DNA from: Robiginitomaculum sp.
GTDB taxonomy: Bacteria; Pseudomonadota; Alphaproteobacteria; Caulobacterales; Maricaulaceae
DNA: 64,000 nt
Direction of reading: 5' to 3'
Assembly: GCA_002733605.1 (NCBI GenBank)
Contig: NVWK01000012.1
Coordinates: 142,506 to 206,505, forward strand
A model generated the notes under the pieces. The model searched no databases, was not told the origin of the DNA, and saw nothing but the letters and a program-made list of their open reading frames with translations. The number at the start of each line of letters is the position of its first letter. Position 1 is the first letter of the stretch. Shown here one piece after another: positions 1 to 9,870 of this stretch. The translations under genes and the position numbers were made by a program.

Positions 1-840
1 AAATTGACGCAAAAAGAGCGGCGCGCCAGCCCAAACCATGTACGCGGTGCCGGTGACGACCCTATTGCGCCGACCGCCAAAGCCATTGCCCTGCAAACCG
101 ATGTTTTATGCTTTGACGAATTTCACGTCACCGACATTACTGATGCTATGATTCTCAGCCGTCTGTTTACGGCTCTGTTTGAACGCGGCGTTGTGGTTGT
201 CGCGACCTCGAACAGGGCGCCGAGCGCTTTGTATAAAGACGGATTGAACCGGTCTCTATTTTTGCCGTTTATCGACCTTTTGAGCGAAAAGCTCGATGTC
301 TTTGCTTTCGAGGGCGATGTGGATCATCGCTTGCGCAAGCTTAAGCGCGCGCCCGTCTATTACGCGCCACTTGATAAAGCTGCCGCCACAGGTATCGAGC
401 AAGCTTGGCAGCGGTTGATCCGGCCCGCAAAGCCGCAGACCGTAACCCTGCACATTCAGGGCCGCGAATTGTCTCTGCTGGCCGTGTCCTCGACCGCACG
501 GGCCAGTTTTGATGATTTGTGCGGGCAGGCTTTGGGGGCGGCGGATTATCTTGAAATTGCCAGAAACTTTACGGCGCTTGTTTTGGAAAACGTGCCGCAA
601 ATGGGGCCGGAAAACCGCAATGAGGCCAAACGGTTTGTCACCCTGGTCGACGCACTTTATGAAGCCAAAACCAAGCTTATTCTGTCTGCGGATGCGCCGC
701 CTGAAACCCTCTATGTTGGCGGGGACGGGGTTTTTGAATTTGAACGCACAGTGTCGCGCCTGATGGAAATGCAAAGCCTTGATTATCTCGGGGCTTCGCA
801 TGAAACAACAGGCGTTGAAGCCGAAGAGACAACCTCATGA
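1..840 (+). CDS. zapE: Cell division protein ZapE (AFG1-like ATPase), 5' partial
   Basis: C-terminal part of an AFG1/ZapE-family P-loop ATPase; the reading frame is open to the first base, so the start and the Walker A region lie outside the window. The Walker B stretch LCFDEFHVTDITDAM and the sensor-like VVVATSNRAP are clear, followed by the family's typical LFLPFIDLL and LDYL segments. In E. coli ZapE is an ATPase associated with the division ring; mitochondrial AFG1 acts in respiratory-complex quality control. Its stop overlaps the GtrA start (ATGA). Identity is certain at family level; the role here is inferred. Confidence 0.9.
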   Translation, partial: KLTQKERRASPNHVRGAGDDPIAPTAKAIALQTDVLCFDEFHVTDITDAMILSRLFTALFERGVVVVATSNRAPSALYKDGLNRSLFLPFIDLLSEKLDVFAFEGDVDHRLRKLKRAPVYYAPLDKAAATGIEQAWQRLIRPAKPQTVTLHIQGRELSLLAVSSTARASFDDLCGQALGAADYLEIARNFTALVLENVPQMGPENRNEAKRFVTLVDALYEAKTKLILSADAPPETLYVGGDGVFEFERTVSRLMEMQSLDYLGASHETTGVEAEETTS

Positions 841-1253
841 AAACCATGGTTTTAAACATCATAGAGCGCTTTGGTTTGTTTCGGGTTATGCGTTACGGAC
901 TTGTCGGTATATGTGCGGCCAGCGCCCATGCGGGTATGGCGTTTTTAGCCCACCGCCAATTTCATCTCGACCCGACCATTAGTAATTTTGCAGGGTTTTT
1001 AAGCGGGGCTGTGATTTCCTATCTGGGGTCCTATTATTTCACCTTCAAAAGCACAGAAGGCCATGGCCGCTCCCTGCCCCGATTTGCTCTGGTCTGGCTG
1101 ATCGGGATTGCGATTAATATTGGCTTGTTTAAAACTTTGCTGACCGCCTTTAACGTGCCCTTTGGCTTGAATGTGTTTATCGCCATTGTTGTCACACCGA
1201 TTGCCCAATATCTTATGCTGCGGTTTTGGGCGTTCAAGGATAGCGTGGACTAG
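837..1253 (+). CDS. GtrA family membrane protein
   Basis: Small integral membrane protein of 138 residues with four hydrophobic segments (about residues 17-37, 41-63, 78-98 and 103-127), the architecture of GtrA/DPMS-type proteins. The SNFAGFLSGAVISYLGSYYF segment followed by a basic loop and a final LMLRFWAF motif is characteristic. GtrA proteins are thought to help move polyprenyl-linked sugars across the inner membrane or to anchor glycosyltransferases. It overlaps zapE by four bases and precedes an acyltransferase by two bases, suggesting one envelope-related transcript. No glycosyltransferase is adjacent. Confidence 0.85.
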   Translation: MKTMVLNIIERFGLFRVMRYGLVGICAASAHAGMAFLAHRQFHLDPTISNFAGFLSGAVISYLGSYYFTFKSTEGHGRSLPRFALVWLIGIAINIGLFKTLLTAFNVPFGLNVFIAIVVTPIAQYLMLRFWAFKDSVD

Positions 1254-1255
1254 GC

Positions 1256-2050
1256 ATGCATATTGTTGAAGAACTGATCACGGAACGGGCACGCAAATTA
1301 ATGGCGAAGCCTAAGCTTTGGCGCATGGTGCGCCCGCCTTTATATAAAGCGCTCGGATACGCAAAAGCGGTGCATATGGCCGACGCTGTCGCAGAGTATT
1401 CGGGACGGCAAGCGTTCGAACATGTTAGCCAGATGCTGGCCCTGCGACCAGATATCAAAGGCACACACCATATCCCGCCCTCTGGCCCGCTGATCATTAT
1501 TTCAAATCATCCGACAGGGTTGGCGGACGGTATCTTCGTCTATGACGCCCTGAAAACCATCCGACCAGATCATATGTTTATGGCCAATGCGGATGCGTTG
1601 CGGGTGATCGAAAAAGCCGAAGACATTATCATCCCTGTCGAATGGGTTGTCGAAAAACGTAGTCCAGCCAAAGCCCGCGAAACATTGCGCGTGTTTAAAT
1701 CCGCGTTAGTCGCTGGCAAGGCCGTGGTGATTTTTCCGTCCGGTGTTCTGGCGAAACTGGGCTTGCGCGGCTTGGTCGAAAAACCGTGGAACGCGACCGC
1801 CATCAGCATGGCCAAAAAACACAATATTCCGATTGTACCCTTGCGTATAAAATCGAGGAATTCCGGGCTTTATTATCTGTTCTCGGTTTTAAATAACGAG
1901 CTTCGCGATATTACCCTGTTCCATGAGCTTCTCAATAAGCGCGGCCAATCACCGCTCATGACATTCGGCCCTGTGATTGATCCATCCAAACTGCCAAAAG
2001 GCTCCGGTGCGGCGACCGCACAAGTGCGCAAAATTGTCGAAGGATTATAG
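1256..2050 (+). CDS. PlsC-like lysophospholipid acyltransferase family protein
   Basis: A 264-residue acyltransferase. The NHPTGLADG sequence at residues 84-92 is the catalytic His/Asp motif in the variant with five residues between His and Asp, as in hemolysin-type and ornithine-lipid-type acyltransferases rather than classical PlsC (four residues). IFPSGV at 159-164 occupies the acceptor-binding block that is often FPEG. It probably transfers an acyl chain to a glycerol- or amino-lipid at the inner membrane. It lies two bases after gtrA and overlaps or abuts the following hydrolase, so it is likely cotranscribed. Confidence 0.8.
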   Translation: MHIVEELITERARKLMAKPKLWRMVRPPLYKALGYAKAVHMADAVAEYSGRQAFEHVSQMLALRPDIKGTHHIPPSGPLIIISNHPTGLADGIFVYDALKTIRPDHMFMANADALRVIEKAEDIIIPVEWVVEKRSPAKARETLRVFKSALVAGKAVVIFPSGVLAKLGLRGLVEKPWNATAISMAKKHNIPIVPLRIKSRNSGLYYLFSVLNNELRDITLFHELLNKRGQSPLMTFGPVIDPSKLPKGSGAATAQVRKIVEGL

Positions 2051-2051
2051 T

Positions 2052-2825
2052 GTGACAAAACCCGTTTTCATCTATTTTCACGGCTCTCCCGGGGCAGAAC
2101 AAGAGCTGGACTTGGTGGGCGCGGCAGGTTGGCGTTACGACATAAACTTCTATATTCCCAACCGGCACCCGACAACACAACTGCGCGGCGACGCATTGTT
2201 CGATCAAATAGCACTGGATATTCAAGAGGCCTACCCCGAACGCCCTCTCCGGTTGATCGGGTTTTCACTGGGCGGATCATTTGCTTTGCAAATGGCCTAT
2301 CGATTAGGAGAACAGGTTGAACGGGTTGATCTTATTGCGCCTGCGGCCCCGCTGGAACTTGGTGACTTTCTGCCGCACATGATAGGGAAACCGGTGTTCA
2401 AGCTTGCAAAAAAATCTCCGTTTCTTCTCTCTGCGCAAGTGAAAGTGCAAAGCCTCTTGGTACGCTACGCGCCCAACACACTCTACAACATAGTGTTTTC
2501 CAGTGCAGTCGGGGGCGATATACCTCTGGCGAAAAATGAAGGCTTTAAAGCTGTGATCATCGGCATACTTAAAACCACAGTTACCACGGGCTCCAAAGCC
2601 TATGTGCGCGAACTTTGCACTTATGTGCAACCGTGGGCGCACATCCTTGAACATATAAAAACACCCACAACACTCTGGCACGGTACTGATGATAATTGGG
2701 CGCCGCTTTCTATGAGCGAGGCCTTACAAAAGGCGCTCCCTGAAGGTGCTCAACTCAATAAAATGTTGGGGCTTTCCCACTATTCGGCGCTTATAGAGGC
2801 CTTGCCCAAAATTGTAAAAGCGTAG
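2052..2825 (+). CDS. Alpha/beta hydrolase
   Basis: A 258-residue alpha/beta hydrolase. The GTG at 2052, immediately after the upstream stop, is chosen because homology-like sequence (FIYFHGSPG, oxyanion region) begins there; an in-frame ATG at 1977 would need a long overlap with the acyltransferase. Nucleophile elbow GFSLGGS has Ser about 72; the likely acid is in HGTDDNWAP and the His in GLSHYS near the C-terminus. No signal peptide is seen, so it is cytoplasmic. Position in the zapE-gtrA-acyltransferase operon suggests lipid or ester turnover, but the substrate is unknown. Confidence 0.75.
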   Translation: MTKPVFIYFHGSPGAEQELDLVGAAGWRYDINFYIPNRHPTTQLRGDALFDQIALDIQEAYPERPLRLIGFSLGGSFALQMAYRLGEQVERVDLIAPAAPLELGDFLPHMIGKPVFKLAKKSPFLLSAQVKVQSLLVRYAPNTLYNIVFSSAVGGDIPLAKNEGFKAVIIGILKTTVTTGSKAYVRELCTYVQPWAHILEHIKTPTTLWHGTDDNWAPLSMSEALQKALPEGAQLNKMLGLSHYSALIEALPKIVKA

Positions 2826-2839
2826 GCGTTCAGACCATA

Positions 2840-5182
2840 TTATTTAGTCTCTAAACCAAGAACAATCCGGGGTGTGCCAAGGCCGGTAATTTGCGCGGCC
2901 ATTGCAGGGATTTTGGTGCCATCGGGCGCTTCACGGGGGACGCTATCAAAATTGGCAATAATGTGTACGCCATTGGCGAATCTGGTTGTCTGCACACGTC
3001 TATCCGTTGATAGAAACGCGAAACCCGTCATTTGCTGATCATAAAGCGTACTATGCACAGGCGCAAATTCGGCCATATAGTTGAGAATGGTTGGCAGATC
3101 ACGTTTCAGGGTTTGCGCGCTTAAATGGTACATGGGCGGAACCATATACAGCATTTGCAACAAGGCTGTACGGTCAATTTCCCCGCTGAATTTCAAGGAA
3201 GGATATTCCCAATGATGGGTCGTGACCAAGCTGTCATGCAAAGCTATTTGGTAGAGAGGTAGCCGAAATTCCGGGTCAAAGAACAAGTGTTTTTGCTGTG
3301 GCGGCAGGGGTGTAGATTTAAAGAAAATACTCGGCGCTTCGGGGGGCCAATAGACGCCGACATGGTATTTGGATTTCCTGTTGGTCTTCATATCTGCGCT
3401 TGTCCATTTAAACGGCACTGTCGTCATCCCGTGCGCATAGTGAAGATATTGGGCAAATGCGGCGGTTCCGCCCTCTGACCCTGTCACTAAATTTAGTGTC
3501 TTCATCGGAAGGGCAATCCGCTCTTGCAGGGCCTCGTCCACTTGGCGGCGCGAGGTTTTTCGGGTGGGAGAAAAATCGGCATAGAGTTCTCCGGTTGCAT
3601 CAACATCAAGAAAATAACTCTCGAAGTTCGTCGCATCGGCAACAGCGCGAATACGGGTAAACGCATAATCTTTGACGGCCGCCGGGTTCGCATATACGCC
3701 CCGCCCTGCAAATCCGGTCACGCGTGTTCCGTCCGGTTTTTGAAAAGCCCCCGTCTCAAAAATCTCGTCGCCCATTTGCGCCGTATCCCATGTGTTTTTC
3801 AAACTGGTGGGATGGGAACTTCCATAACTGTCATAGGCGCTCAAGAGGTAGCCCGCCTCACGGGCCGCTAGGGCAGCTTCGGGATGCCACAATACATCAT
3901 TCCAGTTCTCTGCCCCCAGCCATGCGGTCTTGAGAGAGGCCGCTTGCAGAGATTTTATAAGCCCGACAGAGAGACCGCCACCCCATTGCGCGGGCCTCGT
4001 AAAACAATCAGGAAACTCTGATAAAAGACGGGCCCTCACCGTTTCAATCCACGCCGATTGCGCATAAGGATCATGCCCGCCCGCCAGAGGTGTATGCGGT
4101 TTTACGGGTACTGCAATTGGCAATGTCGCGTTCAAAGCCCGGGTAAAAACTTGCCGGTTATAGGCGCTAACAAATCCGTCTTTGCCCTGCGCTTCTTCTA
4201 GCGCAATTCTGAGTTCGGCCCGGGATGCATTTGGCATGCTTTGCCAGATTGTATGGGGAAGACTGTGTTCATCCTCATATTTGTCCGCAAACATGCGGAT
4301 GAATTTTCGCCATTGTGTTATGTCTTCAACTTTTAACGGCCCCTTCTCCCATAGATAAATATGGGGGGCGCCAGCGAGCTTGCGGACGTTTGGGTTTATT
4401 GCCGCTTTTTGTTGTAGCGACGTAAATCGTCCATTTTTTTGCAAGAATTTTCGGTAGAGCTTTGCGCCGTGTACAGGGTCTTTGGGGCCAAAAATCATTC
4501 GGACTACGTATTTGTCTTCTATGTTCAACACATTGAAATCATGGGATAAACCCGCCACTAACTTGCCATTTTGTTGTGTGAATGACAAATGGGTATCGTA
4601 GGGTGGATCAATGATCCATGTCAGGGAAGTATTTTGACGCATCTCTGACCAGATGGGCAGTGAAAGCGCGGCCATGTCATATTGATCGGCCTTAATGGTT
4701 AAAAACTCAATCCATTGCGGGTCATCGGCAGGTACATATTTTCCCTCGCCAAAGATAGGCAGTGCGTAGGCGGTTATTGCCTCGCCGTCTGCGCTTTGTG
4801 GCCAGGAAAATGCGCCGGTCTGGGCCGTACTGATGCTCATGACCAAAGCCTCGTCTTCGGTTTTTGCCGAGATTGAAAAGACCCGTTTTCCAGATTTAAG
4901 TGACCACTGATACCCCGTCACATTTGACGTGGATGTGAGCGTCAAAACGGTATTGTCTGGATCGAAAACAGCGTGGGCAACTGGCTCGATATCCTTGCCT
5001 TGCAAACCGCCTTTAATTTCCAATGTTCGGGCATTGATGAGGAACACACCATTGGTCGTTTCGAGCGTAAATGTGTCAGCACCGGATACTGTGCCTGCCG
5101 CATATGCGGCGAAACTTACGCCTACAAATGCGATTAAAATAGAAAAATATACGAATAGTCTACGCAACACGCTTCTCCCCAA
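2840..5182 (-). CDS. Secreted glycoside hydrolase-like protein
   Basis: A 780-residue exported protein with an N-terminal signal peptide (basic MGRSVLRR, hydrophobic core, cleavage probably after AAYA). A beta-rich N-terminal third is followed by a probable TIM barrel with acidic motifs such as YFLDVDATGELY and VTGSEGG, and a C-terminal beta-rich part. This layout resembles large retaining glycosidases (GH101/GH129-like or DUF5696-type), with candidate catalytic acids in FLDVDA and GSEGG. The exact family cannot be fixed from sequence reading alone. It is transcribed alone, convergent with the hydrolase 14 bases away and upstream of nothing else on its strand. Confidence 0.5.
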   Translation of the reverse strand: MGRSVLRRLFVYFSILIAFVGVSFAAYAAGTVSGADTFTLETTNGVFLINARTLEIKGGLQGKDIEPVAHAVFDPDNTVLTLTSTSNVTGYQWSLKSGKRVFSISAKTEDEALVMSISTAQTGAFSWPQSADGEAITAYALPIFGEGKYVPADDPQWIEFLTIKADQYDMAALSLPIWSEMRQNTSLTWIIDPPYDTHLSFTQQNGKLVAGLSHDFNVLNIEDKYVVRMIFGPKDPVHGAKLYRKFLQKNGRFTSLQQKAAINPNVRKLAGAPHIYLWEKGPLKVEDITQWRKFIRMFADKYEDEHSLPHTIWQSMPNASRAELRIALEEAQGKDGFVSAYNRQVFTRALNATLPIAVPVKPHTPLAGGHDPYAQSAWIETVRARLLSEFPDCFTRPAQWGGGLSVGLIKSLQAASLKTAWLGAENWNDVLWHPEAALAAREAGYLLSAYDSYGSSHPTSLKNTWDTAQMGDEIFETGAFQKPDGTRVTGFAGRGVYANPAAVKDYAFTRIRAVADATNFESYFLDVDATGELYADFSPTRKTSRRQVDEALQERIALPMKTLNLVTGSEGGTAAFAQYLHYAHGMTTVPFKWTSADMKTNRKSKYHVGVYWPPEAPSIFFKSTPLPPQQKHLFFDPEFRLPLYQIALHDSLVTTHHWEYPSLKFSGEIDRTALLQMLYMVPPMYHLSAQTLKRDLPTILNYMAEFAPVHSTLYDQQMTGFAFLSTDRRVQTTRFANGVHIIANFDSVPREAPDGTKIPAMAAQITGLGTPRIVLGLETK

Positions 5183-5262
5183 CAGCCCGTTTAACCTGAT
5201 CCATTATAATCATGGCCAAATTTTGACGGATCAATACCTTGCCGCTGGGACAGAGGTTAAGC

Positions 5263-6039
5263 CTATCTCGCCACCATCATGGATTTAATATCGGCAATGG
5301 CTTTGGCCGGATTAAGGCCTTTCGGACAAACATTGGTACAGTTCATAATCGTGTGACAACGGTATAGTTTGAACGGGTCTTCGAGCTGATCGAGGCGTGC
5401 CTCTTTGCTCTCGTCGCGGCTATCCACCAACCAGCGATAGGCTTGTAGCAAAACGGCCGGGCCGAGATAGCGATCGCCATTCCACCAATAACTTGGACAA
5501 GAGGTCGAGCAAGACGCACACAAAATACATTCATAGAATCCGTCGAGTTTACTCCGGTCTTCCGGGCTTTGTTTCCACTCGGTTTCCGGTTCCGGCGTTG
5601 TTGTTTGTAGCCATGGTTCAATCGACGCATATTGTTCGTAGAAATTTGAAAGATCAGGTACAAGATCGCGCACAACCGGCATATGCGGCAGGGGCGAAAT
5701 GGTAATTGTGCCGCCTTTAAATTCGTCGATCCCTTTGGTACAGGCCAGCGTGTTGCGCCCCCCAATATTCATCGCACACGATCCGCAAACGCCCTCGCGG
5801 CACGAACGACGGAAAGCAATCGTCGGATCAATTTCGTTTTTGATTTTAATCAGGGCGTCCAGCACCATCGGCCCGCACTCATCAAGATCAACCGTATAGG
5901 TATCCCATGAAGGATTGGCGCCGTCATCGGGACTATAGCGGTAGATTTTAAACGTCTTGGTGCGCTTGGCTTCACCCATGGCGGGCCAAGCTTTTCCTGT
6001 CGCAATTTTCGAGTTCTTTGGAAGTGCAAGTTCAACCAT
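5263..6039 (-). CDS. sdhB: Succinate dehydrogenase iron-sulfur subunit
   Basis: SdhB, 258 residues, carries electrons from SdhA to quinone through three Fe-S clusters on the inner face of the membrane. The plant-type [2Fe-2S] ligands are Cys80, 85, 88 and 100 ([10 protein letters not shown] then C100). The [4Fe-4S] and [3Fe-4S] ligands are in [11 protein letters not shown] (171-181) and [12 protein letters not shown] (228-238), all present. Unusually it is separated from sdhCDA by an acyltransferase gene on the opposite strand, so it probably has its own promoter in the 6040-6245 intergenic region. Confidence 0.97.
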   Translation of the reverse strand: MVELALPKNSKIATGKAWPAMGEAKRTKTFKIYRYSPDDGANPSWDTYTVDLDECGPMVLDALIKIKNEIDPTIAFRRSCREGVCGSCAMNIGGRNTLACTKGIDEFKGGTITISPLPHMPVVRDLVPDLSNFYEQYASIEPWLQTTTPEPETEWKQSPEDRSKLDGFYECILCASCSTSCPSYWWNGDRYLGPAVLLQAYRWLVDSRDESKEARLDQLEDPFKLYRCHTIMNCTNVCPKGLNPAKAIADIKSMMVAR

Positions 6040-6245
6040 GGTCCGGCTCCAAACGATTTGTTTTGTTATAGGGTATTTGGCCTTTGAAACAAAACACTAT
6101 TTTGGGCACGAATTGTGAAGAAACCTTACGCACCTCTCATTTTTTTGACGCTTAGATTTCGGCATGAAACCTGCATTGCCTTGTCCATATAGCGAAATAG
6201 GCGAGTAAATGTGGAAAAACTCGCCCCAAAACAGGACAGTTGACC

Positions 6246-7409
6246 ATGAATGTACGCATGAAAGCCAATATGACCCCCAAATTACCCGCCGAAGCGTCTT
6301 ATGGACATATTCCCGGGCTTGATGGATTACGCGCGCTGTCCGTGCTTATTGTTATTATTGCCCATATGGGGTTCGAGCATATTGTACCGGGGGGATTCGG
6401 GGTGACCGTATTCTTTTTCATCTCGGGTTTTTTAATCACCCGACTTCTTCTTGCCGAATCAGAGGCCAAAGGGCGTGTGAAACTGGGTAAGTTCTATATG
6501 CGCCGTATTATCCGGCTGTATCCGGCCCTGCTGTTCATGCTTTATACGAGTGCGTGTTTGTATATGATCTTGGGATATGGACACCCTGCCCCAATGGAAG
6601 TGGCTGCAGGCGTTGGCTATTTCACCAATATTTTCCAAGTCAGTGCACGCATTGGCGGCGAGCTTCCTTTCATGCCGTGGACGCATTTATGGTCGCTGGC
6701 GGTTGAAGAGCATTTCTATCTTGGCTTCCCGATATTGGTAGTTTTATTTCGTAAAAACTGGCGCGGACTGGCGCTCACACTTGGTGGTATTATATGTGCG
6801 GCTTTGCTGTGGCGTAATTTTATTGCGTTCGGCACCTCCCTGCCCGCTGAAGATTATAATTATATGATGACGGATGCGCGTATCGACAGTCTTGCATGGG
6901 GGTGTTTGTTATCTGTAGTGTTGCATATCGCCAAAACGGCGCGACCATTTAAACATTTAATAGGGGCATTACCCGTCCTTATGGGGTTTGCCGGGCTGGC
7001 GATTTCGTTCCTGATTCGCGACGATAGTTTTCGCTATACTTTACGGTTTACTGTGCAGGGGGCGGCGCTGTTCGTCCTGATTTTGAATTTGTATTACTGG
7101 CGTGCGCTCGATTTCGCGTTTCACATTCTGGACTGGAAACCCCTCGCTTGGGTGGGCAGTATTTCCTATGCGCTTTATCTGTGGCATGTGCCGATCCTTG
7201 ATCTGTTTGTGCGGGGGTTCGGGGACGCGCTCTCCGTGCGCATTGCCGCTATTGCTCTTAGCTTCGGAGTGGCCGCCTTCTCTTACCATTATGTCGAAAA
7301 ACCGTTTATTGCGCTGCGCCGTAAATATGGCTCCCATGCCGGTGCAGGCGAAACACTCGCTCACCCGGGTGTGAAACGTCTGACAAAATTAATGGACGGG
7401 AAGTTATAG
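6246..7409 (+). CDS. Acyltransferase 3 family membrane protein (OafA/YrhL-like)
   Basis: A 387-residue multi-pass protein with about ten hydrophobic segments and the acyltransferase-3 signatures: PGLDGLRALSVLIVIIAHMG with the probable catalytic His near residue 40, FFFISGFLITRLLL, and SLAVEEHFYLGFPI. Such proteins O-acylate lipopolysaccharide, peptidoglycan or exopolysaccharide sugars. The ATG at 6246 is preferred over the TTG at 6240 because AGGACA lies just upstream. The gene sits between sdhB and the rest of the sdh operon in the opposite orientation; the downstream end is only three bases from the small sdh-linked ORF. It looks like an insertion into the operon. Confidence 0.88.
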   Translation: MNVRMKANMTPKLPAEASYGHIPGLDGLRALSVLIVIIAHMGFEHIVPGGFGVTVFFFISGFLITRLLLAESEAKGRVKLGKFYMRRIIRLYPALLFMLYTSACLYMILGYGHPAPMEVAAGVGYFTNIFQVSARIGGELPFMPWTHLWSLAVEEHFYLGFPILVVLFRKNWRGLALTLGGIICAALLWRNFIAFGTSLPAEDYNYMMTDARIDSLAWGCLLSVVLHIAKTARPFKHLIGALPVLMGFAGLAISFLIRDDSFRYTLRFTVQGAALFVLILNLYYWRALDFAFHILDWKPLAWVGSISYALYLWHVPILDLFVRGFGDALSVRIAAIALSFGVAAFSYHYVEKPFIALRRKYGSHAGAGETLAHPGVKRLTKLMDGKL

Positions 7410-7412
7410 GGT

Positions 7413-7703
7413 TTAATCGATCCGCTTTGCGGTAATGAGCGCGCCGTCCGTGACGCTGTAGCCATAGGCTGACTGGCCTGAAACCTTTGCCTCGCCGCGT
7501 AGGGTTGGCATGATTGAAATCACGTCATAGCCTTGCGCGTCTAACTCATTACAGGCGTCGGCAATGGCGTCGGCTAAATCCTCGCGCGCCACAAAGCGCG
7601 GATCAACCACGGTGCGCATAACTTTGGTGAAGGGTATTTTCTTCTCGGTGGCAGAGGCTCCGATTTTTATCCAGAGGGTTACATATTTGGACGTAGCGTT
7701 CAT
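7413..7703 (-). CDS. Hypothetical protein in sdh operon
   Basis: A 96-residue soluble protein directly downstream of sdhA (27-base gap), likely in the same transcript. No firm family is recognised. The C-terminal half (LDAQGYDVISIMPTLRG followed by a short strand ending ITAKR) weakly recalls small DUF4177-like proteins, which have a similar GYDVISI core. No signal peptide or cysteine is present. Its place at the end of sdhCDA suggests an accessory or simply cotranscribed protein; function unknown. Confidence 0.7.
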   Translation of the reverse strand: MNATSKYVTLWIKIGASATEKKIPFTKVMRTVVDPRFVAREDLADAIADACNELDAQGYDVISIMPTLRGEAKVSGQSAYGYSVTDGALITAKRID

Positions 7704-7730
7704 CTATGTTTCCTGTTTGCGACCCATAGA

Positions 7731-9515
7731 TTAATAGACCCGTTTTTTCGGCTTAATATAGTCAATCTCATCGCTCATTGTGTAATCATGGACAGGGCGG
7801 AAATTGATTTTCACTTTGCCGTCCTTAACCCATGTCAATGTGTGCTTCATCCATTTCTTGTCATCCCGATCCGGATAATCTTCATGGGCATGGGCACCAC
7901 GGCTTTCATGGCGGTTTTCGGCGGCGTTCATGGCGGCCAAAGCATTGTCCATCAGGTTTTCAAGCTCCAGCGTTTCCACCAAATCCGTGTTCCAGACAAG
8001 GGTACGATCGCTAACACCAATGTCTTTCATGCTGTCATAAACCGCGTTCAATTTCTGGACGCCCTCTTTCATGCTCTCGTCGGTACGGAAGACGGCGCAA
8101 TGCTCTTGCATGGTTTTTTGCATGTCAAGACGGAGAGACGCCGTGCCGCGTGATCCGTTTGCATTGCGGGCTTTTTCAAGACGGGCAAAAGCTTCTGCGC
8201 CTGCGTTTTTAGGGAGCTCCGGTTGATCCTCTTTCGGATCAAGCAATTCTGCACAGCGCATTCCGGCGGCGCGTCCAAACACGACCAGATCAATAAGAGA
8301 GTTCGAGCCGAGGCGATTGCCCCCGTGTACGGATACACAGGCCGCCTCGCCCACAGCCATCAGGCCGGGAATGACATGGTCAGGGTTTTTGCCTCTTTTG
8401 GTCAGCACTTCGCCGTGATAATTGGTCGGAATACCGCCCATATTATAGTGACAGGTCGGCAGGACGGGAATGGGTTCTTTGGTTACATCCACGCCCGAGA
8501 AAATGCGCGCGCTTTCGGAAATACCCGGGAGGCGCTCGGCCAGAATTTTCGGATCAAGGTGATCGAGATGCAAATAGATATGGTCTTTATTGGGGCCAAC
8601 GCCGCGACCTTCGCGGATTTCAATGGTCATGGCGCGCGAGACAACATCACGGGATGCCAAATCTTTGGCGGACGGCGCATAACGCTCCATAAACCGTTCA
8701 CCTTCGGAGTTGGCTAGATAGCCCCCCTCGCCGCGTGAACCTTCGGTGATTAAACAGCCCGCGCCGTAAATGCCAGTCGGATGGAACTGGATAAATTCGG
8801 GATCTTGGATAGGTAATCCGGCCCGCAAAACCATCGCATTGCCATCGCCCGTACAGGTATGGGCAGATGTGCACGAGAAGAAGGTACGGCCATAACCACC
8901 CGTGGCCAAAATCACGGTTTTGGCCCGGAAACGATGCAGCGTGCCATCGTCCAGCTTCCACGCGGTAATACCCCGGCAGACGCCTTTTTCCATAATCAGA
9001 TCAAGGGCGAAATATTCGATAAAAAACTCGGAGTTATAGCGTAGAGATTGTCCGTACAGCGTATGCAACATGGCATGACCAGTCCGGTCAGCGGCCGCGC
9101 AAGTGCGCTGGGCGGGCGGGCCTTCGCCCATGTTTTGCATCATGCCGCCGAACGGTCTTTGATAAATCTTACCGTCTTCGGTACGCGAGAACGGCATGCC
9201 CCAATGCTCAAGCTCGTAGACGGCTTTTGGGGCTTCGCGGCATAGATATTCAATACTGTCTTGGTCGCCGAGCCAGTCGGAACCTTTGACCGTGTCAAAC
9301 ATGTGCCATTTCCAATTATCCTCACCCATATTGCCGAGCGAGGCGGCGATGCCGCCTTGGGCCGCGACCGTATGGCTACGGGTCGGGAACACTTTGGTGA
9401 TACAGGCGGTTTTCAGGCCAGCCTGCGCCGCGCCCAATGTGGCGCGCAAGCCAGAGCCGCCGGCCCCGACAACGACAACATCAAAAGTATGGTCAATCCA
9501 GTTTGCTTCAGACAT
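7731..9515 (-). CDS. sdhA: Succinate dehydrogenase flavoprotein subunit
   Basis: SdhA, 594 residues, oxidises succinate to fumarate and passes electrons to SdhB. The N-terminal FAD fold has [12 protein letters not shown] (about 15-25), the covalent-FAD His is His48 in SHTVAAQGG, and [21 protein letters not shown] is the substrate/active-site region. The family C-terminus is complete and ends PKKRVY. It follows sdhD by one base on the same strand in the order sdhC-sdhD-sdhA. Length is normal for the family. Confidence 0.98.
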   Translation of the reverse strand: MSEANWIDHTFDVVVVGAGGSGLRATLGAAQAGLKTACITKVFPTRSHTVAAQGGIAASLGNMGEDNWKWHMFDTVKGSDWLGDQDSIEYLCREAPKAVYELEHWGMPFSRTEDGKIYQRPFGGMMQNMGEGPPAQRTCAAADRTGHAMLHTLYGQSLRYNSEFFIEYFALDLIMEKGVCRGITAWKLDDGTLHRFRAKTVILATGGYGRTFFSCTSAHTCTGDGNAMVLRAGLPIQDPEFIQFHPTGIYGAGCLITEGSRGEGGYLANSEGERFMERYAPSAKDLASRDVVSRAMTIEIREGRGVGPNKDHIYLHLDHLDPKILAERLPGISESARIFSGVDVTKEPIPVLPTCHYNMGGIPTNYHGEVLTKRGKNPDHVIPGLMAVGEAACVSVHGGNRLGSNSLIDLVVFGRAAGMRCAELLDPKEDQPELPKNAGAEAFARLEKARNANGSRGTASLRLDMQKTMQEHCAVFRTDESMKEGVQKLNAVYDSMKDIGVSDRTLVWNTDLVETLELENLMDNALAAMNAAENRHESRGAHAHEDYPDRDDKKWMKHTLTWVKDGKVKINFRPVHDYTMSDEIDYIKPKKRVY

Positions 9516-9516
9516 T

Positions 9517-9870
9517 TCAGGCTCCCAGCCATATTTTTAAAATCGCCAGTGTGCCGACAAGCCAGAACACGAGACAGGCCAAAGTGCTTAATCTTAGGAA
9601 AAACGCACACGATGCTTCGGAGGATGTGTAATCCAGTATCAACTCGCTCATGCTGGTACGGGAATGAAAAATCCCGACCGTGATAAAGACAAGCAAGACC
9701 AATGCGCCAAACGGCGAGCCTATCCAATCTATGAACCCTTGATACCCTGTTTGGAGCGCGCCCATTAACCCGCACAGAAGAAACGGGACGGTCAGTGCTA
9801 GGAGGATAGAGCTTAGTTTATGGTGCTTGAAATGATGTGTGGCATGTTTGCCAGCATTTGACCCACTCAT
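9517..9870 (-). CDS. sdhD: Succinate dehydrogenase membrane anchor subunit
   Basis: A 117-residue protein with three hydrophobic helices, the SdhD architecture. His69 in [17 protein letters not shown] matches the position of the heme b ligand of SdhD (E. coli His71), and the nearby Asp-Tyr pair (DY) matches the quinone-site DY. The N-terminus is His-rich ([11 protein letters not shown]), as often in alphaproteobacteria. It overlaps sdhC by four bases and precedes sdhA by one base. Call depends on topology, motif and operon position. Confidence 0.9.
   Translation of the reverse strand: MSGSNAGKHATHHFKHHKLSSILLALTVPFLLCGLMGALQTGYQGFIDWIGSPFGALVLLVFITVGIFHSRTSMSELILDYTSSEASCAFFLRLSTLACLVFWLVGTLAILKIWLGA

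Noticed and set aside
256..801. Long minus-strand open frame opposite zapE
   Set aside because: Shadow of the zapE coding sequence with no recognisable domain or ribosome binding site.
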